64,000 nt of DNA from Oceanibaculum nanhaiense (GTDB lineage: Bacteria > Pseudomonadota > Alphaproteobacteria > Oceanibaculales > Oceanibaculaceae). Location: NCBI RefSeq assembly GCF_002148795.1, contig NZ_MPOB01000006.1, positions 186,001 through 250,000 on the forward strand. The letters are read 5' to 3'. Positions 24,295 to 34,177 of this stretch are shown here, one piece after another; within the stretch, counting starts at the first letter, position 1; every line of letters begins with the position of its first letter. A program made the position numbers and the translations under genes. Below the pieces are notes generated by a model. The model saw nothing but the letters and a program-made list of their open reading frames with translations, was not told the DNA's origin and searched no databases.

Positions 24295-25557
24295 ATGCCT
24301 GACACGCCCCCTCACGCTGCCGATCTGGCCCCAGATATGGCCCCTGACCTGCCCCCCTCCGATTTACCGATGTCCGGCATTCGCGTGCTCGACTGTGCGA
24401 CCTTCATCGCCGCCCCCTACACCGCCGCCATACTGGGCGAGTTCGGCGCCGAGGTGATCAAGGTGGAGCAGCCCGGCGAGGGCGATCCGTTCCGCAAGTT
24501 CGGCACGCCGGCGGCGCGCGACACGCTGGCCTGGCTGTCGGAGGCACGGAACAAGAAGAGCGTCACGCTGAACCTGCGCGACCCGAAGGGTGCCGACCTG
24601 TTCCGCCAGCTGATCGCGCAGTCTGATGTGCTGTGCGAGAATTTCCGCCCCGGCACGCTGGAAAAATGGGGCCTCGGCTGGGAAGAGCTGAAGCGGATCA
24701 ACCCGCGCCTCGTCATGCTGCGGGTCTCCGGCTACGGGCAGGATGGCCCCTACCGCGACCGGCCTGGCTTCGCGCGTATCGCGCACGCCTTCGGCGGCCT
24801 GACCTATCTGGCAGGGCTGCCGGGTGAGTTGCCGGTGACGCCGGGCTCTACCTCGCTTGCCGATTATATGAGCGGGCTTTATGGCGCCATCGGCGTGCTG
24901 CTGGCGCTGCGCCAGCGCGACAAGGCCGGAAACGGTCAGGGGCAATATATCGACGTGGCGCTCTACGAATCAGTGTTCCGCGCGCTGGACGAGCTGGCAC
25001 CCGCCTTCTTCAAGATCGGCAAGCTGCGCGAGCCTGAGGGCACCGGTACGACCAACGCCTGCCCGCACGGCCATTTCCGTTGCGGCGATGGCAAGTTCGT
25101 GGCGGTTGCCTGCACCTCCGACAAGATGTTCGAGCGGCTGGCCCAGGTGATGGGCCGCCCCGAACTGGCGGCCGAGGACATGTTCCGGACGACCCGCCAG
25201 CGCCTCGCCCGGCACAAGGAGGTCGATGGCATCGTCGCCGCCTGGATGCATTCCATGAGCCGCGACGCGGTGATGGCGGCCTGCATCAAGGGCGAGGTGC
25301 CGTGCGGCCCGATCAACTCCATCGCCGATATCGCCGAAGACCCGCATTTCCAGGCGCGCGGCAATTTGCTGCACATGATGGACGCGCTGGTCGGTGAGGT
25401 GGTGATCCCCAGCGTGCTGCCGCGCCTGTCGGACACGCCGGGCAGGGTCACCAATCTGGGGCCGTCGCTGGGGGCAGACAATGACGCCATCTATGGCGAT
25501 CTGCTCGGCCTGAGCGCGGAGGACCGCGCCGCCTTGAAGGACGCGAAGGTGATTTGA
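24295..25557 (+). CDS. Class III CoA-transferase (CaiB/BaiF family)
   Basis: 420 residues with the normal domain order: MSGIRVLDCATFIAAPYTA at about 26, VIKVEQPGEGDPFR, ENFRPGTLEKWGLGW, RVSGYGQDGPYRDRPGFA and the catalytic-Asp segment STSLADYMSGLYGAIG. After these come QYIDVALYES and a C-terminal HFRCGDGKFVAVAC domain. It moves CoA between a thioester donor and a carboxylic acid acceptor; the substrates are unknown. The first ~25 residues are Pro/Asp-rich and unconserved. It sits alone between ykgJ and nadE. Confidence 0.88.
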   Translation: MPDTPPHAADLAPDMAPDLPPSDLPMSGIRVLDCATFIAAPYTAAILGEFGAEVIKVEQPGEGDPFRKFGTPAARDTLAWLSEARNKKSVTLNLRDPKGADLFRQLIAQSDVLCENFRPGTLEKWGLGWEELKRINPRLVMLRVSGYGQDGPYRDRPGFARIAHAFGGLTYLAGLPGELPVTPGSTSLADYMSGLYGAIGVLLALRQRDKAGNGQGQYIDVALYESVFRALDELAPAFFKIGKLREPEGTGTTNACPHGHFRCGDGKFVAVACTSDKMFERLAQVMGRPELAAEDMFRTTRQRLARHKEVDGIVAAWMHSMSRDAVMAACIKGEVPCGPINSIADIAEDPHFQARGNLLHMMDALVGEVVIPSVLPRLSDTPGRVTNLGPSLGADNDAIYGDLLGLSAEDRAALKDAKVI

Positions 25558-25603
25558 GCTACCGGCAATTGACACCACCGGTTTCGGGGCCATTCTACCA
25601 CCC

Positions 25604-27286
25604 ATGACAGACACGCTCGCCCTTGCGCTCGCGCAACTGAACCCCACCGTCGGCGATATCGACGGCAATCTCGCCATGCTGCGCCGGGCACGGGCGGAGG
25701 CGGCCGCCAAAGGCGCTGACCTGCTGCTGACCAGCGAGCTGTTCCTGTCCGGCTATCCGCCTGACGATCTGGTGCTGAAGCGGATGTTCGTCGCCGCCTG
25801 CATGGAGGCGGTGGAGCATTTCGCCAAGGAGACCGCCGATGGCGGCCCAGCGGTGCTGCTCGGCACGCCCTGGCGCGTGACCGGCCCGGAAGGCGAAAAG
25901 CTGCACAATGCCATTGCCCTGCTGGATGGCGGCAAGGTGCAGACGCTGCGCTTCAAATACGACCTGCCGAACTATGGCGTGTTCGACGAAAAGCGCGTGT
26001 TCCAGCCGGGACCGCTGCCGGGGCCGGTGAATTTCCGCGGCATCCGCCTCGGCGTGCCGATCTGCGAGGATATATGGACGCCGGAAGTCGTCGAGTGCCT
26101 GGAGGAATCCGGCGCTGAAATCCTGCTGGTGCCGAACGGCTCCCCCTTCGAGGGCGCCAAGCTGGATACCCGCCTCAACATCGCCACCGCGCGCGTCGTC
26201 GAATCCGGCCTGCCGCTGGTCTATCTGAACCAGCTGGGCGGCCAGGACGAGCTGGTGTTCGATGGCGGCTCCTTCGCGCTCAACGCCGACCGCTCGCTGG
26301 CCCTGCAGATGCCGGCCTGGAAGGAAGGAATCACTGTCACCCGCTGGACCCGCGAGGGGGATGGCTGGGTCTGCGCGCCGGGCGAGATGACAGCGCCTTC
26401 CACCGATCATGAGACGATCTATCAGGCCCTCGTGCTGGGCGTGCGCGACTATGTGCTGAAGAACCGCTTCCCCGGCGTCGTCATCGGCATGTCGGGCGGC
26501 GTCGATTCGGCGCTGACCGCGGCCATTGCCGTCGATGCGCTGGGCGCCGACAAGGTGTGGACGGTGATGATGCCCTCGCCCTACACCAGCGACGAAAGCC
26601 TGGAGGATGCGGCGGAGGCCTCGCGCCTGCTGGGCGCCCGGCTGGACAGCATCGCGATCGGTCCGGCCATGCAGGCCTTCGATGCCATGCTGCACCCGGT
26701 GTTCGACGGGCTGCCCACCGATACGACCGAGGAAAATCTGCAATCCCGCGCGCGCGGCATCACGCTGATGGCGATCTCCAACAAGTTCGGCCATATGGTG
26801 CTGACCACCGGCAACAAGTCGGAGATGTCGGTCGGCTATGCCACGCTCTATGGCGATATGTGCGGCGGCTACAACGCGCTGAAGGATGTGTACAAGACCG
26901 CCGTGTTCGAGCTGTGCCGCTGGCGCAATCAGGCGGACATAGCCGGCCTGCCGCTGGGCCTGCTGGGACCGTCCGGTACCGTGGTGCCCGAACGTATAAT
27001 CACCAAGCCGCCCTCCGCCGAGCTGAAGCCTGACCAGAAGGACGAGGACAGCCTGCCGCCCTACCCGGTGCTGGACGCAATCCTGGGCAATCTGATCGAG
27101 GACGAGATGCCGGTGTCGGAGATCGTGGCGAACGGCAAGGACCGTGACCTCGTCATGCGCATCTGGCGCATGCTGGACCGCGCGGAATACAAGCGCCGCC
27201 AGGCCCCGCCGGGCGTGAAGATCACCCGCCGCTCCTTCGGACGGGAACGCCGCTATCCGATCACCAACGCCTTCCAGGGCACGTAA
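25604..27286 (+). CDS. nadE: Glutamine-dependent NAD+ synthase
   Basis: 560 residues in two domains. An N-terminal nitrilase-type glutaminase (1-270) has the Glu-Lys-Cys triad at Glu45 (TSELFLSGYPP), Lys near 118 (FKYDLPNYGVFDEKR) and Cys154 (PICEDIW). A C-terminal synthetase (about 285-560) has the ATP P-loop GMSGGVDSALT and TTGNKSEMSVGYATLYGD. It amidates nicotinate adenine dinucleotide to NAD+ using ammonia from glutamine. The length is normal. gltX2 follows by 10 bases on the same strand, suggesting co-transcription. Confidence 0.96.
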   Translation: MTDTLALALAQLNPTVGDIDGNLAMLRRARAEAAAKGADLLLTSELFLSGYPPDDLVLKRMFVAACMEAVEHFAKETADGGPAVLLGTPWRVTGPEGEKLHNAIALLDGGKVQTLRFKYDLPNYGVFDEKRVFQPGPLPGPVNFRGIRLGVPICEDIWTPEVVECLEESGAEILLVPNGSPFEGAKLDTRLNIATARVVESGLPLVYLNQLGGQDELVFDGGSFALNADRSLALQMPAWKEGITVTRWTREGDGWVCAPGEMTAPSTDHETIYQALVLGVRDYVLKNRFPGVVIGMSGGVDSALTAAIAVDALGADKVWTVMMPSPYTSDESLEDAAEASRLLGARLDSIAIGPAMQAFDAMLHPVFDGLPTDTTEENLQSRARGITLMAISNKFGHMVLTTGNKSEMSVGYATLYGDMCGGYNALKDVYKTAVFELCRWRNQADIAGLPLGLLGPSGTVVPERIITKPPSAELKPDQKDEDSLPPYPVLDAILGNLIEDEMPVSEIVANGKDRDLVMRIWRMLDRAEYKRRQAPPGVKITRRSFGRERRYPITNAFQGT

Positions 27287-27296
27287 GGCCCGTATT

Positions 27297-28619
27297 ATGA
27301 CCCTGGTCCGCTTCGCGCCCAGCCCGACCGGCCGGCTGCATCTGGGCAATGCCTTCATCGCGCTGGTGAATTCCCTGTTCGCCCGCAAGAGCGGCGGTCG
27401 CTTCCTGCTGCGTCTCGACGATACCGATCAGGAGCGTTCCACATCGGAATTCGCGGCTGCCATCGAGGCCGATCTCGCCTGGCTCGGCATTCGCTGGGAC
27501 GATTTCGCCCGCCAGTCCGAGCGGCTGGAGCGCTACGACGCGGCCATCGAACGGCTTAAGAAAAGCGGCCGGCTCTATGCCTGCTACGAGACGCCGGAAG
27601 AGCTGGCGCTGAAGCGCAAGGCGCAGCTGACCGCCGGCAAGCCGCCGGTCTATGACCGCGCCGCCCTGGCGCTGAGCGACGCCGAGAAATCGGCGCTGGA
27701 GGCACAGGGCATTGCCCCGCACTGGCGTTTTAAACTACAGGGCGACGACCCCGCCTGGACCGACCTCGTGCAGGGCGACAGCCATATCCAGATCGCCAGC
27801 ATGAGCGACCCGGTGCTGATCCGCGCCGATGGCGTCCCGCTCTACACCCTGGCCTCGGTGGTCGATGATGGCGAGATGGGTGTGACCCACATCATCCGCG
27901 GCGCCGATCACATCTCCAACACCGGCGTGCAGCTGCAGCTGTTCGCGGCGCTGGGTTTCCCGCCGCCCGGTTTCGCGCATCTGCCGCTGATTTCTGACGC
28001 CGAGGGGCAGGGCCTCTCCAAGCGGATCGGCAGCCTGTCGCTTGAGAGCCTGCGCGACAGCGGACTGGAACCGCTGGCCATCGCCTCGCTGCTGCTGCGG
28101 CTGGGGCAGGGTGAACCGCCGGAGATCTGCGCCGATTGGCAGGCGCTGGTGGAGGCCTTCGACATCGCCAAATTCGGCCATGCCACGCCGCGCCTGTCGG
28201 AAGACGATCTCACGGCAATGAACGCCAGGCTGCTGCACACCCTGCCCTACGAGGCAGTGGCCGACCGCCTGCCCGAGGGCGCCGACGCGGCGCTGTGGGA
28301 GGCGGTGAAGGGCAATATCCAGCGCCTGTCCGAGATCCCGGACTGGCAGCGCATCGTCGCCGGCCAACCAGACTCGCAGCCGACGGCGGATATGGAACTG
28401 CTGGACGCGGCCGCCGGCCTGCTGCCGCCGGAACCTTGGGACGCCGCCACCTGGAAGGGCTGGACCAAATCCGTGCAGGAGGCCACAGGCCGCAAGGGCA
28501 AGGCGCTGTTCCTGCCGCTGCGCCTGGCGCTCACCGGTCGCGAGCATGGACCGGAGCTTGCCAATCTGCTACCGCTGATCGGGCGCAAGCGCGTGCTGGA
28601 ACGGCTCTGTCGACGCTGA
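27297..28619 (+). CDS. gltX: Glutamyl-tRNA synthetase, short second type (GluRS2)
   Basis: 440 residues. Class I synthetase signatures: the HIGH-like RLHLGN at 13-18 with FAPSPTG before it, and the KMSKS-like GLSKRIGS near 239. The body is shorter than canonical GluRS, as in the second GluRS of many alphaproteobacteria. In organisms lacking GlnRS one of the two copies charges tRNA-Gln with glutamate before GatCAB amidation; whether this copy does so is not shown by sequence. The AAGG-preceded ATG at 27297 lies 10 bases after nadE. cysS follows 47 bases later. Confidence 0.93.
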   Translation: MTLVRFAPSPTGRLHLGNAFIALVNSLFARKSGGRFLLRLDDTDQERSTSEFAAAIEADLAWLGIRWDDFARQSERLERYDAAIERLKKSGRLYACYETPEELALKRKAQLTAGKPPVYDRAALALSDAEKSALEAQGIAPHWRFKLQGDDPAWTDLVQGDSHIQIASMSDPVLIRADGVPLYTLASVVDDGEMGVTHIIRGADHISNTGVQLQLFAALGFPPPGFAHLPLISDAEGQGLSKRIGSLSLESLRDSGLEPLAIASLLLRLGQGEPPEICADWQALVEAFDIAKFGHATPRLSEDDLTAMNARLLHTLPYEAVADRLPEGADAALWEAVKGNIQRLSEIPDWQRIVAGQPDSQPTADMELLDAAAGLLPPEPWDAATWKGWTKSVQEATGRKGKALFLPLRLALTGREHGPELANLLPLIGRKRVLERLCRR

Positions 28620-28666
28620 TCCGCGCCGTTCCGCCCATCCCTGCCCGATCACCGAAGAGACTTGCC

Positions 28667-30058
28667 GTGCCGCTTTACCTGCACAATACGCTGACCCGCC
28701 AGAAGGAAGAGTTCCAGCCGCTCGATCCGGGCAATGTGCGGATGTATGTCTGCGGCCCCACGGTCTATGACTATGCCCATATCGGCAATGCCCGCCCGGC
28801 GGTGGTGTTCGACGTGCTGTACCGCGTGCTGAAGGCGCTGTATCCGACGGTCACCTACGTCCGCAACTTCACCGATGTGGACGACAAGATCAACGCCAAG
28901 GCCAAGGCGACGGGCGAGGAAATCGGCACCATCACCGCGCGCACGACCGAGGCCTATCTCGAAGATATGGGCGCGCTCGGAGTGCTGGAGCCTGACGTGC
29001 AGCCGCGCGCCACCCAGCATATCGCCGAGATGATCGCGATGATCGAGACGCTGATCGAAAAGGGCCATGCCTATGCGGCGGACGGCCATGTGCTGTTCAG
29101 CGTACCCTCCATGCCGGATTACGGCCAGCTGTCGCGGCGCAACCGCGACGAGCTGATCGCCGGTGCGCGCGTCGAGGTCGCCCCCTACAAGAAGGATGCG
29201 GCGGATTTTATCCTGTGGAAGCCGTCGGAGCCGGACATCCCCGGCTGGGACAGCCCGTGGGGCCGCGGCCGGCCCGGCTGGCACATCGAATGCTCGGCGA
29301 TGAGCGCCAAATATCTCGGCGAAACCTTCGACATTCATGGCGGCGGGCTCGATCTGATCTTCCCGCACCACGAGAACGAGATTGCGCAGTCGCGCTGCGC
29401 CAGCGGCACCGCCTTCTTCGCCCGCTACTGGGTGCATAACGGCTATCTCACCGTCGAAGACGAGAAGATGTCGAAATCCATCGGCAATATCGTCACCGTG
29501 CGCGAGCTACGCGGCGACGTGCCGGGGGAGGCGATCCGCTATGCCCTGCTGGCCGGGCATTACCGCCAGCCGCTGAACTGGAGCAGCGCGCATCTGCGCG
29601 AGGCCAAGACCGCGCTCGACCGGCTCTATACCGCCGTGCGGCGGGGCCTGAGCGTCGATGAGGATATCGCGCCGGCTGATGACGTGCCGTTCGAGGTGCT
29701 GGCGGCGCTGGAGGACGATCTGAACACGCCGCTCGCCTTCGCCCATCTGCACGAGCTGGCGACCACCGCGAACAAGGCCAAGACCGACTCCCAGATCGTC
29801 GCCGCGACCGAAAAGCTGCTCGCCGCCGGCAGGCTGCTGGGCTTGCTGGGTGAAGACCCGGAAAGCTGGTTCCGCTGGCAGCCCGAAGGCGAGCAGGCCG
29901 GCCTGTCCGATGCGGAAATCGACGCGCTGATCGAGGCCCGCCGCGATGCCCGTCATGCCAAGGATTTCGCCGAGGCCGACCGCATCCGCGCCCTGCTTAC
30001 CGAGGCTGGCATCGTGCTGGAAGACGGCCCCCAGGGCACCAGCTGGAAACGGGGTTAG
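28667..30058 (+). CDS. cysS: Cysteinyl-tRNA synthetase
   Basis: 463 residues, the usual size. Class I motifs: HIGN at 38-41 in [11 protein letters not shown] and KMSKS near 267. Zinc ligands are Cys29 (MYVCGPT), Cys in [10 protein letters not shown], and His/Glu in FPHHENE. It charges tRNA-Cys in the cytoplasm. The start is taken as GTG at 28667, which gives [16 protein letters not shown]; longer in-frame readings extend into gltX without family similarity. Its stop overlaps the end of the convergent glycosyltransferase gene by four bases. Confidence 0.96.
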   Translation: MPLYLHNTLTRQKEEFQPLDPGNVRMYVCGPTVYDYAHIGNARPAVVFDVLYRVLKALYPTVTYVRNFTDVDDKINAKAKATGEEIGTITARTTEAYLEDMGALGVLEPDVQPRATQHIAEMIAMIETLIEKGHAYAADGHVLFSVPSMPDYGQLSRRNRDELIAGARVEVAPYKKDAADFILWKPSEPDIPGWDSPWGRGRPGWHIECSAMSAKYLGETFDIHGGGLDLIFPHHENEIAQSRCASGTAFFARYWVHNGYLTVEDEKMSKSIGNIVTVRELRGDVPGEAIRYALLAGHYRQPLNWSSAHLREAKTALDRLYTAVRRGLSVDEDIAPADDVPFEVLAALEDDLNTPLAFAHLHELATTANKAKTDSQIVAATEKLLAAGRLLGLLGEDPESWFRWQPEGEQAGLSDAEIDALIEARRDARHAKDFAEADRIRALLTEAGIVLEDGPQGTSWKRG

Positions 30059-31317
30059 GTGGCTTTTCCCTCTCCCGCCAGGGGAGAGGGTGAAATAAGG
30101 CCATAAAGCCGCAGTAAGGGCGCAAGGCCATGCCGCTCCGGGTCGGGGCGCATTGCCGCGCGGCAGTGCTGCCACAAATCCTGCTCCGCCAGGCAGCGTG
30201 TCAGCGTTGCCGCCAGCGCGTCCGCGTCACCTTCCGGCGCCAGCAGGCCGAGCGACTGCCGGCGCACCGCCTCCGCCATGCCGCCGATATCCGACGCGAT
30301 GACCGGGCGGCCGGCGGCGAGCGCTTCCTGCAGCACCAGCGGATCGTTCTCCCACCAGACCGAGGGTGCCACGATCCAGTCCACGCCGCGCATAAGTTCC
30401 GCCGCTTCCTCCGGCGCGTAGGCACCGTGCAGCGTCACCGCCTCGCCCAACTCATCCAGCAACGGCGCGATCGCGGCGCGATACCTCTCCGGCATATGCT
30501 GGTCGTCGCCATGAACCGCGAGGCTGAAACCATGTCCTGCGCGCTTCAGCATTTGGCAGGCGCGAAGCAGCACCGCCAGCCCCTTGTGCGGCAGCAGATT
30601 GCCGAAATAGCCGAGCCGGTCGCGGCGGCGCTGTTCTGATGCCACCGCTGGCATCAGATCGGGCGCCCCATCAGGCGCGATATTCGGCAGATGATAGAGC
30701 TTGTCATGCGGCAGACCCCACTCGGCATGACGCTGCAACGCGAACAGGCTGGGGGCAATGAACCTATCCACCAGATCGAGATGCGCTGTGAGGAACAGAT
30801 AGCGGCGCTGGAAATCTGCCGCCGACAGGCCGGGGCAGCAGGCGGCGCAGGCCATCGTCTGAGCCGTCTCGCATAACGCGCCCTCCCCGGTCACCATCAA
30901 CCCGTCGCGGTGGCAGGGCAGGTGAAAATCATGCAGCGACAGCAGAATGCGAACATCCGGCAGGGTGCGGCGGATCACCGCCAGCAGCTCCGCCCCCAGA
31001 TCGTAGAGATGGTGCAGATGCACCGCCTGCGGGTTCAGCAGGGTGAGATAGCGGGCGAATTCGGCCAGGAAATGCAGGCGGTCGCGCTGCGACAGCAGGA
31101 AACGGTCGAACGCACCGCCCGCCAGCAGCGTGTCCCGCCCATCCCGGCTGCGCCGCAGGATGGTGCCGGGATGCGGTATCTGGCGGGTGGCGGCGGCCAG
31201 ATGCGCCTCCACTCTTCCATCCGCGTTCAGCGCGCGGACCAGCCGCAGCGCCTGAATCTCCGTACCACCCGGATGCACCTCCGGGTGATTATGGACCAGA
31301 TGCAGAACGCGGATCAC
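30055..31317 (-). CDS. Glycosyltransferase family 4 protein
   Basis: 420 residues with GT-B layout. The N-terminal HLVHNHPEVHPGGTEIQALRLVRAL is the acceptor-side glycine loop. The C-terminal half has GYFGNLLPHKGLAVLLRA and the nucleotide-sugar-binding PSVWWENDPLVLQEALAAGRPVIASDIGGMAE (EX7E region). An unusual Cys cluster, CETAQTMACAACCPG near residue 150, is seen in a subset of these enzymes and may bind metal. The last residues ([12 protein letters not shown]) are encoded by a dispersed palindrome at 30068-30090, so the natural C-terminus may have been extended. Its start overlaps the upstream GT gene (ATGA). Confidence 0.87.
   Translation of the reverse strand: MIRVLHLVHNHPEVHPGGTEIQALRLVRALNADGRVEAHLAAATRQIPHPGTILRRSRDGRDTLLAGGAFDRFLLSQRDRLHFLAEFARYLTLLNPQAVHLHHLYDLGAELLAVIRRTLPDVRILLSLHDFHLPCHRDGLMVTGEGALCETAQTMACAACCPGLSAADFQRRYLFLTAHLDLVDRFIAPSLFALQRHAEWGLPHDKLYHLPNIAPDGAPDLMPAVASEQRRRDRLGYFGNLLPHKGLAVLLRACQMLKRAGHGFSLAVHGDDQHMPERYRAAIAPLLDELGEAVTLHGAYAPEEAAELMRGVDWIVAPSVWWENDPLVLQEALAAGRPVIASDIGGMAEAVRRQSLGLLAPEGDADALAATLTRCLAEQDLWQHCRAAMRPDPERHGLAPLLRLYGLISPSPLAGEGKAT
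30068..30090. repeat. Dispersed palindrome inside the 3' end of a glycosyltransferase gene
   Basis: CCCTCTCCC, five-base loop GCCAG, GGGAGAGGG: a perfect 9-bp stem, just after the cysS stop. This sequence type recurs between genes in many proteobacteria (recalled, not searched) and yields a characteristic SPLAGEG-like translation. On the minus strand the second arm is followed by AAAA and then the stop codon of the GT gene. Confidence 0.65.
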
Positions 31318-33026
31318 GCGGGCACGGGAAGCGGAGTCTCGGCGAAGGCGGGATCGGCCATCAGCGCGGCGATGGCTTTGCCCCAGCGCCGGTCCTGCAG
31401 CCAGCCATTATAGAGCGAGGCGACCCCGCCTCGATGGCCCGGATGCAACGCCATCGAGGCCCTCTCCTGATGCACCAGCGCGATATCGGCACAATAGTAA
31501 TTGCGCCGCCCCAGCGCCCGGCAGGCCAGCGCCAGCGTGGAATCCTCGAAATCGCCCAGCACATACTCTTGATGAAAGCCGCCCGCCTGCCGGAACAGAT
31601 CGGCTTCGATCATCAGGCAGGCACCGGTGACGCCCGGCACCTCCCGGTTGATAAGCGCTGGCGGATGATCGCCGGGAAACCCTTTCCAGTAATGCCGGTT
31701 CACCCACCAGGGCTGTTCGCCGCGTGCGAAGAACAGGCCGGCATGCTGCAACCCACCATCGGCGAACAGCAGACGCGGCCCGGTCACGCCCGCTTCCGGC
31801 TGCGCTGCATGGAACGCTGCCAGCCGCGACAGCCAGCCGGGCGTCTCCGGCACCACATCGGCATTCAGGAACAGCAGCAGCGGCGCCGATGCCAGCCCGG
31901 CGCCTAGGGTGCAGGCCGGGCCATAGCCGTAATTCTCCGCGCACACCGCAAGGCGGCAGGCCAAACCGTAGGTCTGGTGCAGCCCCTCCAGCCGGTCACG
32001 CACTGCTATCGCATCTTCAGGCCGGTCCAGCACATAGATCAGCTCGGCCTCGCGCATGCCGGGATCGAAGCCGAAGCGCACCGCCTGAATATCGAGGAAA
32101 TCGTAAACGCCATAGAGGGGCACGATGACGCTGACCGCAGACGATACCGGCGCCATGCCGAAACGATGAGTCTCCGCGATCTGCTTGCCCGCCAGCAGAT
32201 CGCCATTCAGCACGGAGAGCGCCGGATGCACGCATCCTTCCAGCAAGGCCGGCGTTGCCGCCCCGGCGGGCAGGCTGGCCAGCAGCGCGTCCCGCCCCTG
32301 CGGCCGCGACAGCCGGTGCACGGGCGACACCAGCTCCTCCGTCAGGCCGCCCGGCAAGACGATCTCCAGCCGCACCTGCAGGCAATGGCGGGGGTCGCGG
32401 TCCAGCGGCACAAAGGCCGCGAAGTTCGGCGGCAGCGGATGGGAAGGCAGGCCGTCCGGCGCGAAATGCCGGCGCACCGGATCGTCCGCCAGCGGCAGAA
32501 AGTACGGCATGACGCGCTGGCGTTCGCCATAGGGGCTGATGAGGGTCATGCTCTGCACCGCACCTTGCGGGTCCCACAGCCAGCCGCGCAGAAACAGGCC
32601 GGCATCGCCGCAGGGTACCGCCAGCGTCAGCCCGGCCCCGAAATCATAGGCGCGGTCGGCGCGTTGCCGGGCCGGCAAAGCCTCCAGTCGTTGCAGCCAG
32701 GCGAAAGACGGGCCGAATGCCGGCTCGCTTTTCGGGCCCCCCACCTGCCCCAGCGCCGCGCGCAGGGCGAAGCGGACAGCCAGCGGATAATCCGCCACGC
32801 GCCGCAGATAGGCATCCAGATCGGGAGTGGTTTCGGGGGCGGTTTCGGACGGGCCGGGCTGCGCATCCCGCAAAAACCGGCCATGGCGGATCAGTCCATC
32901 GCGCTGGCGGCCAAGCGCCACCGTTCCCTCCGGCAGACTATCCGAGGCGCCTTCGACATAGCGAACGCCCGCTTCCAGAAGACAGGCGAACAGCAGCCCT
33001 TCCCTTTGCGCCGGCAATACCTGCAT
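31314..33026 (-). CDS. Glycosyltransferase family 2 protein with long N-terminal extension
   Basis: 570 residues. The GT-A domain is in the second half (about 295-560): VSVIVPLYGVYDFLD opening, YVLDRPED, ENYGYGPACTLGAG, the LLFLNADVVPETPGWLSRL metal-binding D-x-D-like strand, GPRLLFADGGLQHAGLFF and the acceptor-side GGFHQEYVLGDFEDSTLALACRALG. The first ~290 residues include FGAGLTLAVPCGDAGLFLRGWLWDP and resemble no family I can name; they may be a carbohydrate-binding or regulatory module. The ATG at 33026 is preferred to TTG at 33041. It overlaps the downstream GT4 gene by ATGA, so both probably build the same glycan. Confidence 0.85.
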   Translation of the reverse strand: MQVLPAQREGLLFACLLEAGVRYVEGASDSLPEGTVALGRQRDGLIRHGRFLRDAQPGPSETAPETTPDLDAYLRRVADYPLAVRFALRAALGQVGGPKSEPAFGPSFAWLQRLEALPARQRADRAYDFGAGLTLAVPCGDAGLFLRGWLWDPQGAVQSMTLISPYGERQRVMPYFLPLADDPVRRHFAPDGLPSHPLPPNFAAFVPLDRDPRHCLQVRLEIVLPGGLTEELVSPVHRLSRPQGRDALLASLPAGAATPALLEGCVHPALSVLNGDLLAGKQIAETHRFGMAPVSSAVSVIVPLYGVYDFLDIQAVRFGFDPGMREAELIYVLDRPEDAIAVRDRLEGLHQTYGLACRLAVCAENYGYGPACTLGAGLASAPLLLFLNADVVPETPGWLSRLAAFHAAQPEAGVTGPRLLFADGGLQHAGLFFARGEQPWWVNRHYWKGFPGDHPPALINREVPGVTGACLMIEADLFRQAGGFHQEYVLGDFEDSTLALACRALGRRNYYCADIALVHQERASMALHPGHRGGVASLYNGWLQDRRWGKAIAALMADPAFAETPLPVPA

Positions 33027-33101
33027 GACAGCCCCGAACAACCCACAGCGTTGCTCTCAGCTTTTCATACAATTGAAGGGAGAGAAACAGCTGGTCTGGC
33101 G

Positions 33102-34052
33102 TCAGCGCATGACGCTGGCGGTCCATTTCACGCTCGGGGCGTAACGCGGGCTGAGAAAATGATAGGTCGTGCGGATCAGCCGTACCGCATTCTCGTCGGC
33201 GGTAATGGGGGTTTCCCGCCAGAGATCGAAAATCTCGTCCCATTCCATAGAATACCCGCGCAGCAGGTCGCGCTTCTCGCGGATGTAGTTGACACTGTTC
33301 TCATAGTTCAGGACCAGGCTGCGCACCTCGGACGTGTGGTCATCCATATCGGTGAGCAGGTTCTTGATATCCTTGTCGGGCGTCGAGAACAGCACCTTCA
33401 CGCGGGCGATCTCGTCCTTCACCACTCGGCTGTTCTTGAACAGCTTCACCAGCTTTTCAAGTTTTTCCAGAATTGTATTGAGCGCCAGGAAATGCTCGCG
33501 CAGCGACTCGATATAGGAGAGTTCCCGCACCAGTGCCTCGATGCGCTGGCTGACCCGGTCGGCCGGCGAAAGCATGGCATCGCCCCCTCCGCCAATTTCG
33601 CCGCCCAGGCGCGCGATGGCCTTGTCGAGCTTTTCCTTGGTCTTGGGATCGTCCGCCAGCTGCTCCAGCAAATCCTCATCGACCAGCACCTGCTCGTCGC
33701 CGGAAATCCAGGAGGCAAGCTGCACATCGATGCGCATACGCGCGCGCTTGTAGTGGCGCGGCTCGATGCTCCAGGAGGCAGATCCGTCAATGACCTCGTT
33801 GGGAATGGAATCACCCGGATGCACTTCGCGGACATGCTTCAGCGCCTGGCCGACCAGATCGATCAGCGGCGCGTCGGGATGATCGCCCTCGATCCGGAAT
33901 TCCGTCCTGAGTGCATTGATCGGCAGCACGACCTTCAGATCGTCGGATGGCAGATTATAGACCGGCTCTCCCGACTGCGGATCGCGGCGGAAAAAGCCGC
34001 CCTCGATCTTGAAGAGACGATGCTGAAACTGGAACTGGGTCGCTTTTTCCAT
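33102..34052 (-). CDS. Unknown 316-residue protein with a C-terminal coiled coil
   Basis: Not recognised. No signal peptide or membrane segment. The N-terminus (TQFQFQHRLFKIEGGFFRRD) opens a mixed alpha/beta region to about 150. From about 150 to 300 the sequence is long, charged and helical (EDLLEQLADDPKTKEKLDKA, HFLALNTILEKLEKLVKLFK, DEIARVKVLFSTPDKDIKNL), suggesting a coiled coil. A Gly-rich hinge (GGEIGGGGDAM) separates the two. The ATG at 34052 was chosen because residues before it look random. It precedes the glycosyltransferase pair on the same strand with a 75-base gap; co-function is possible but not evident. Confidence 0.68.
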   Translation of the reverse strand: MEKATQFQFQHRLFKIEGGFFRRDPQSGEPVYNLPSDDLKVVLPINALRTEFRIEGDHPDAPLIDLVGQALKHVREVHPGDSIPNEVIDGSASWSIEPRHYKRARMRIDVQLASWISGDEQVLVDEDLLEQLADDPKTKEKLDKAIARLGGEIGGGGDAMLSPADRVSQRIEALVRELSYIESLREHFLALNTILEKLEKLVKLFKNSRVVKDEIARVKVLFSTPDKDIKNLLTDMDDHTSEVRSLVLNYENSVNYIREKRDLLRGYSMEWDEIFDLWRETPITADENAVRLIRTTYHFLSPRYAPSVKWTASVMR

Positions 34053-34177
34053 CGCCGTTGCTGACTCGATTACTGTGCAGAAGCGGTAACCATAAGCCAA
34101 GAAAGTTAACGATCTTTAAATTCCAAGAAAAATCCGCCGTGCCCGAGCCTCCCGGCGGCGCGTCGATGGCGTGGCAT

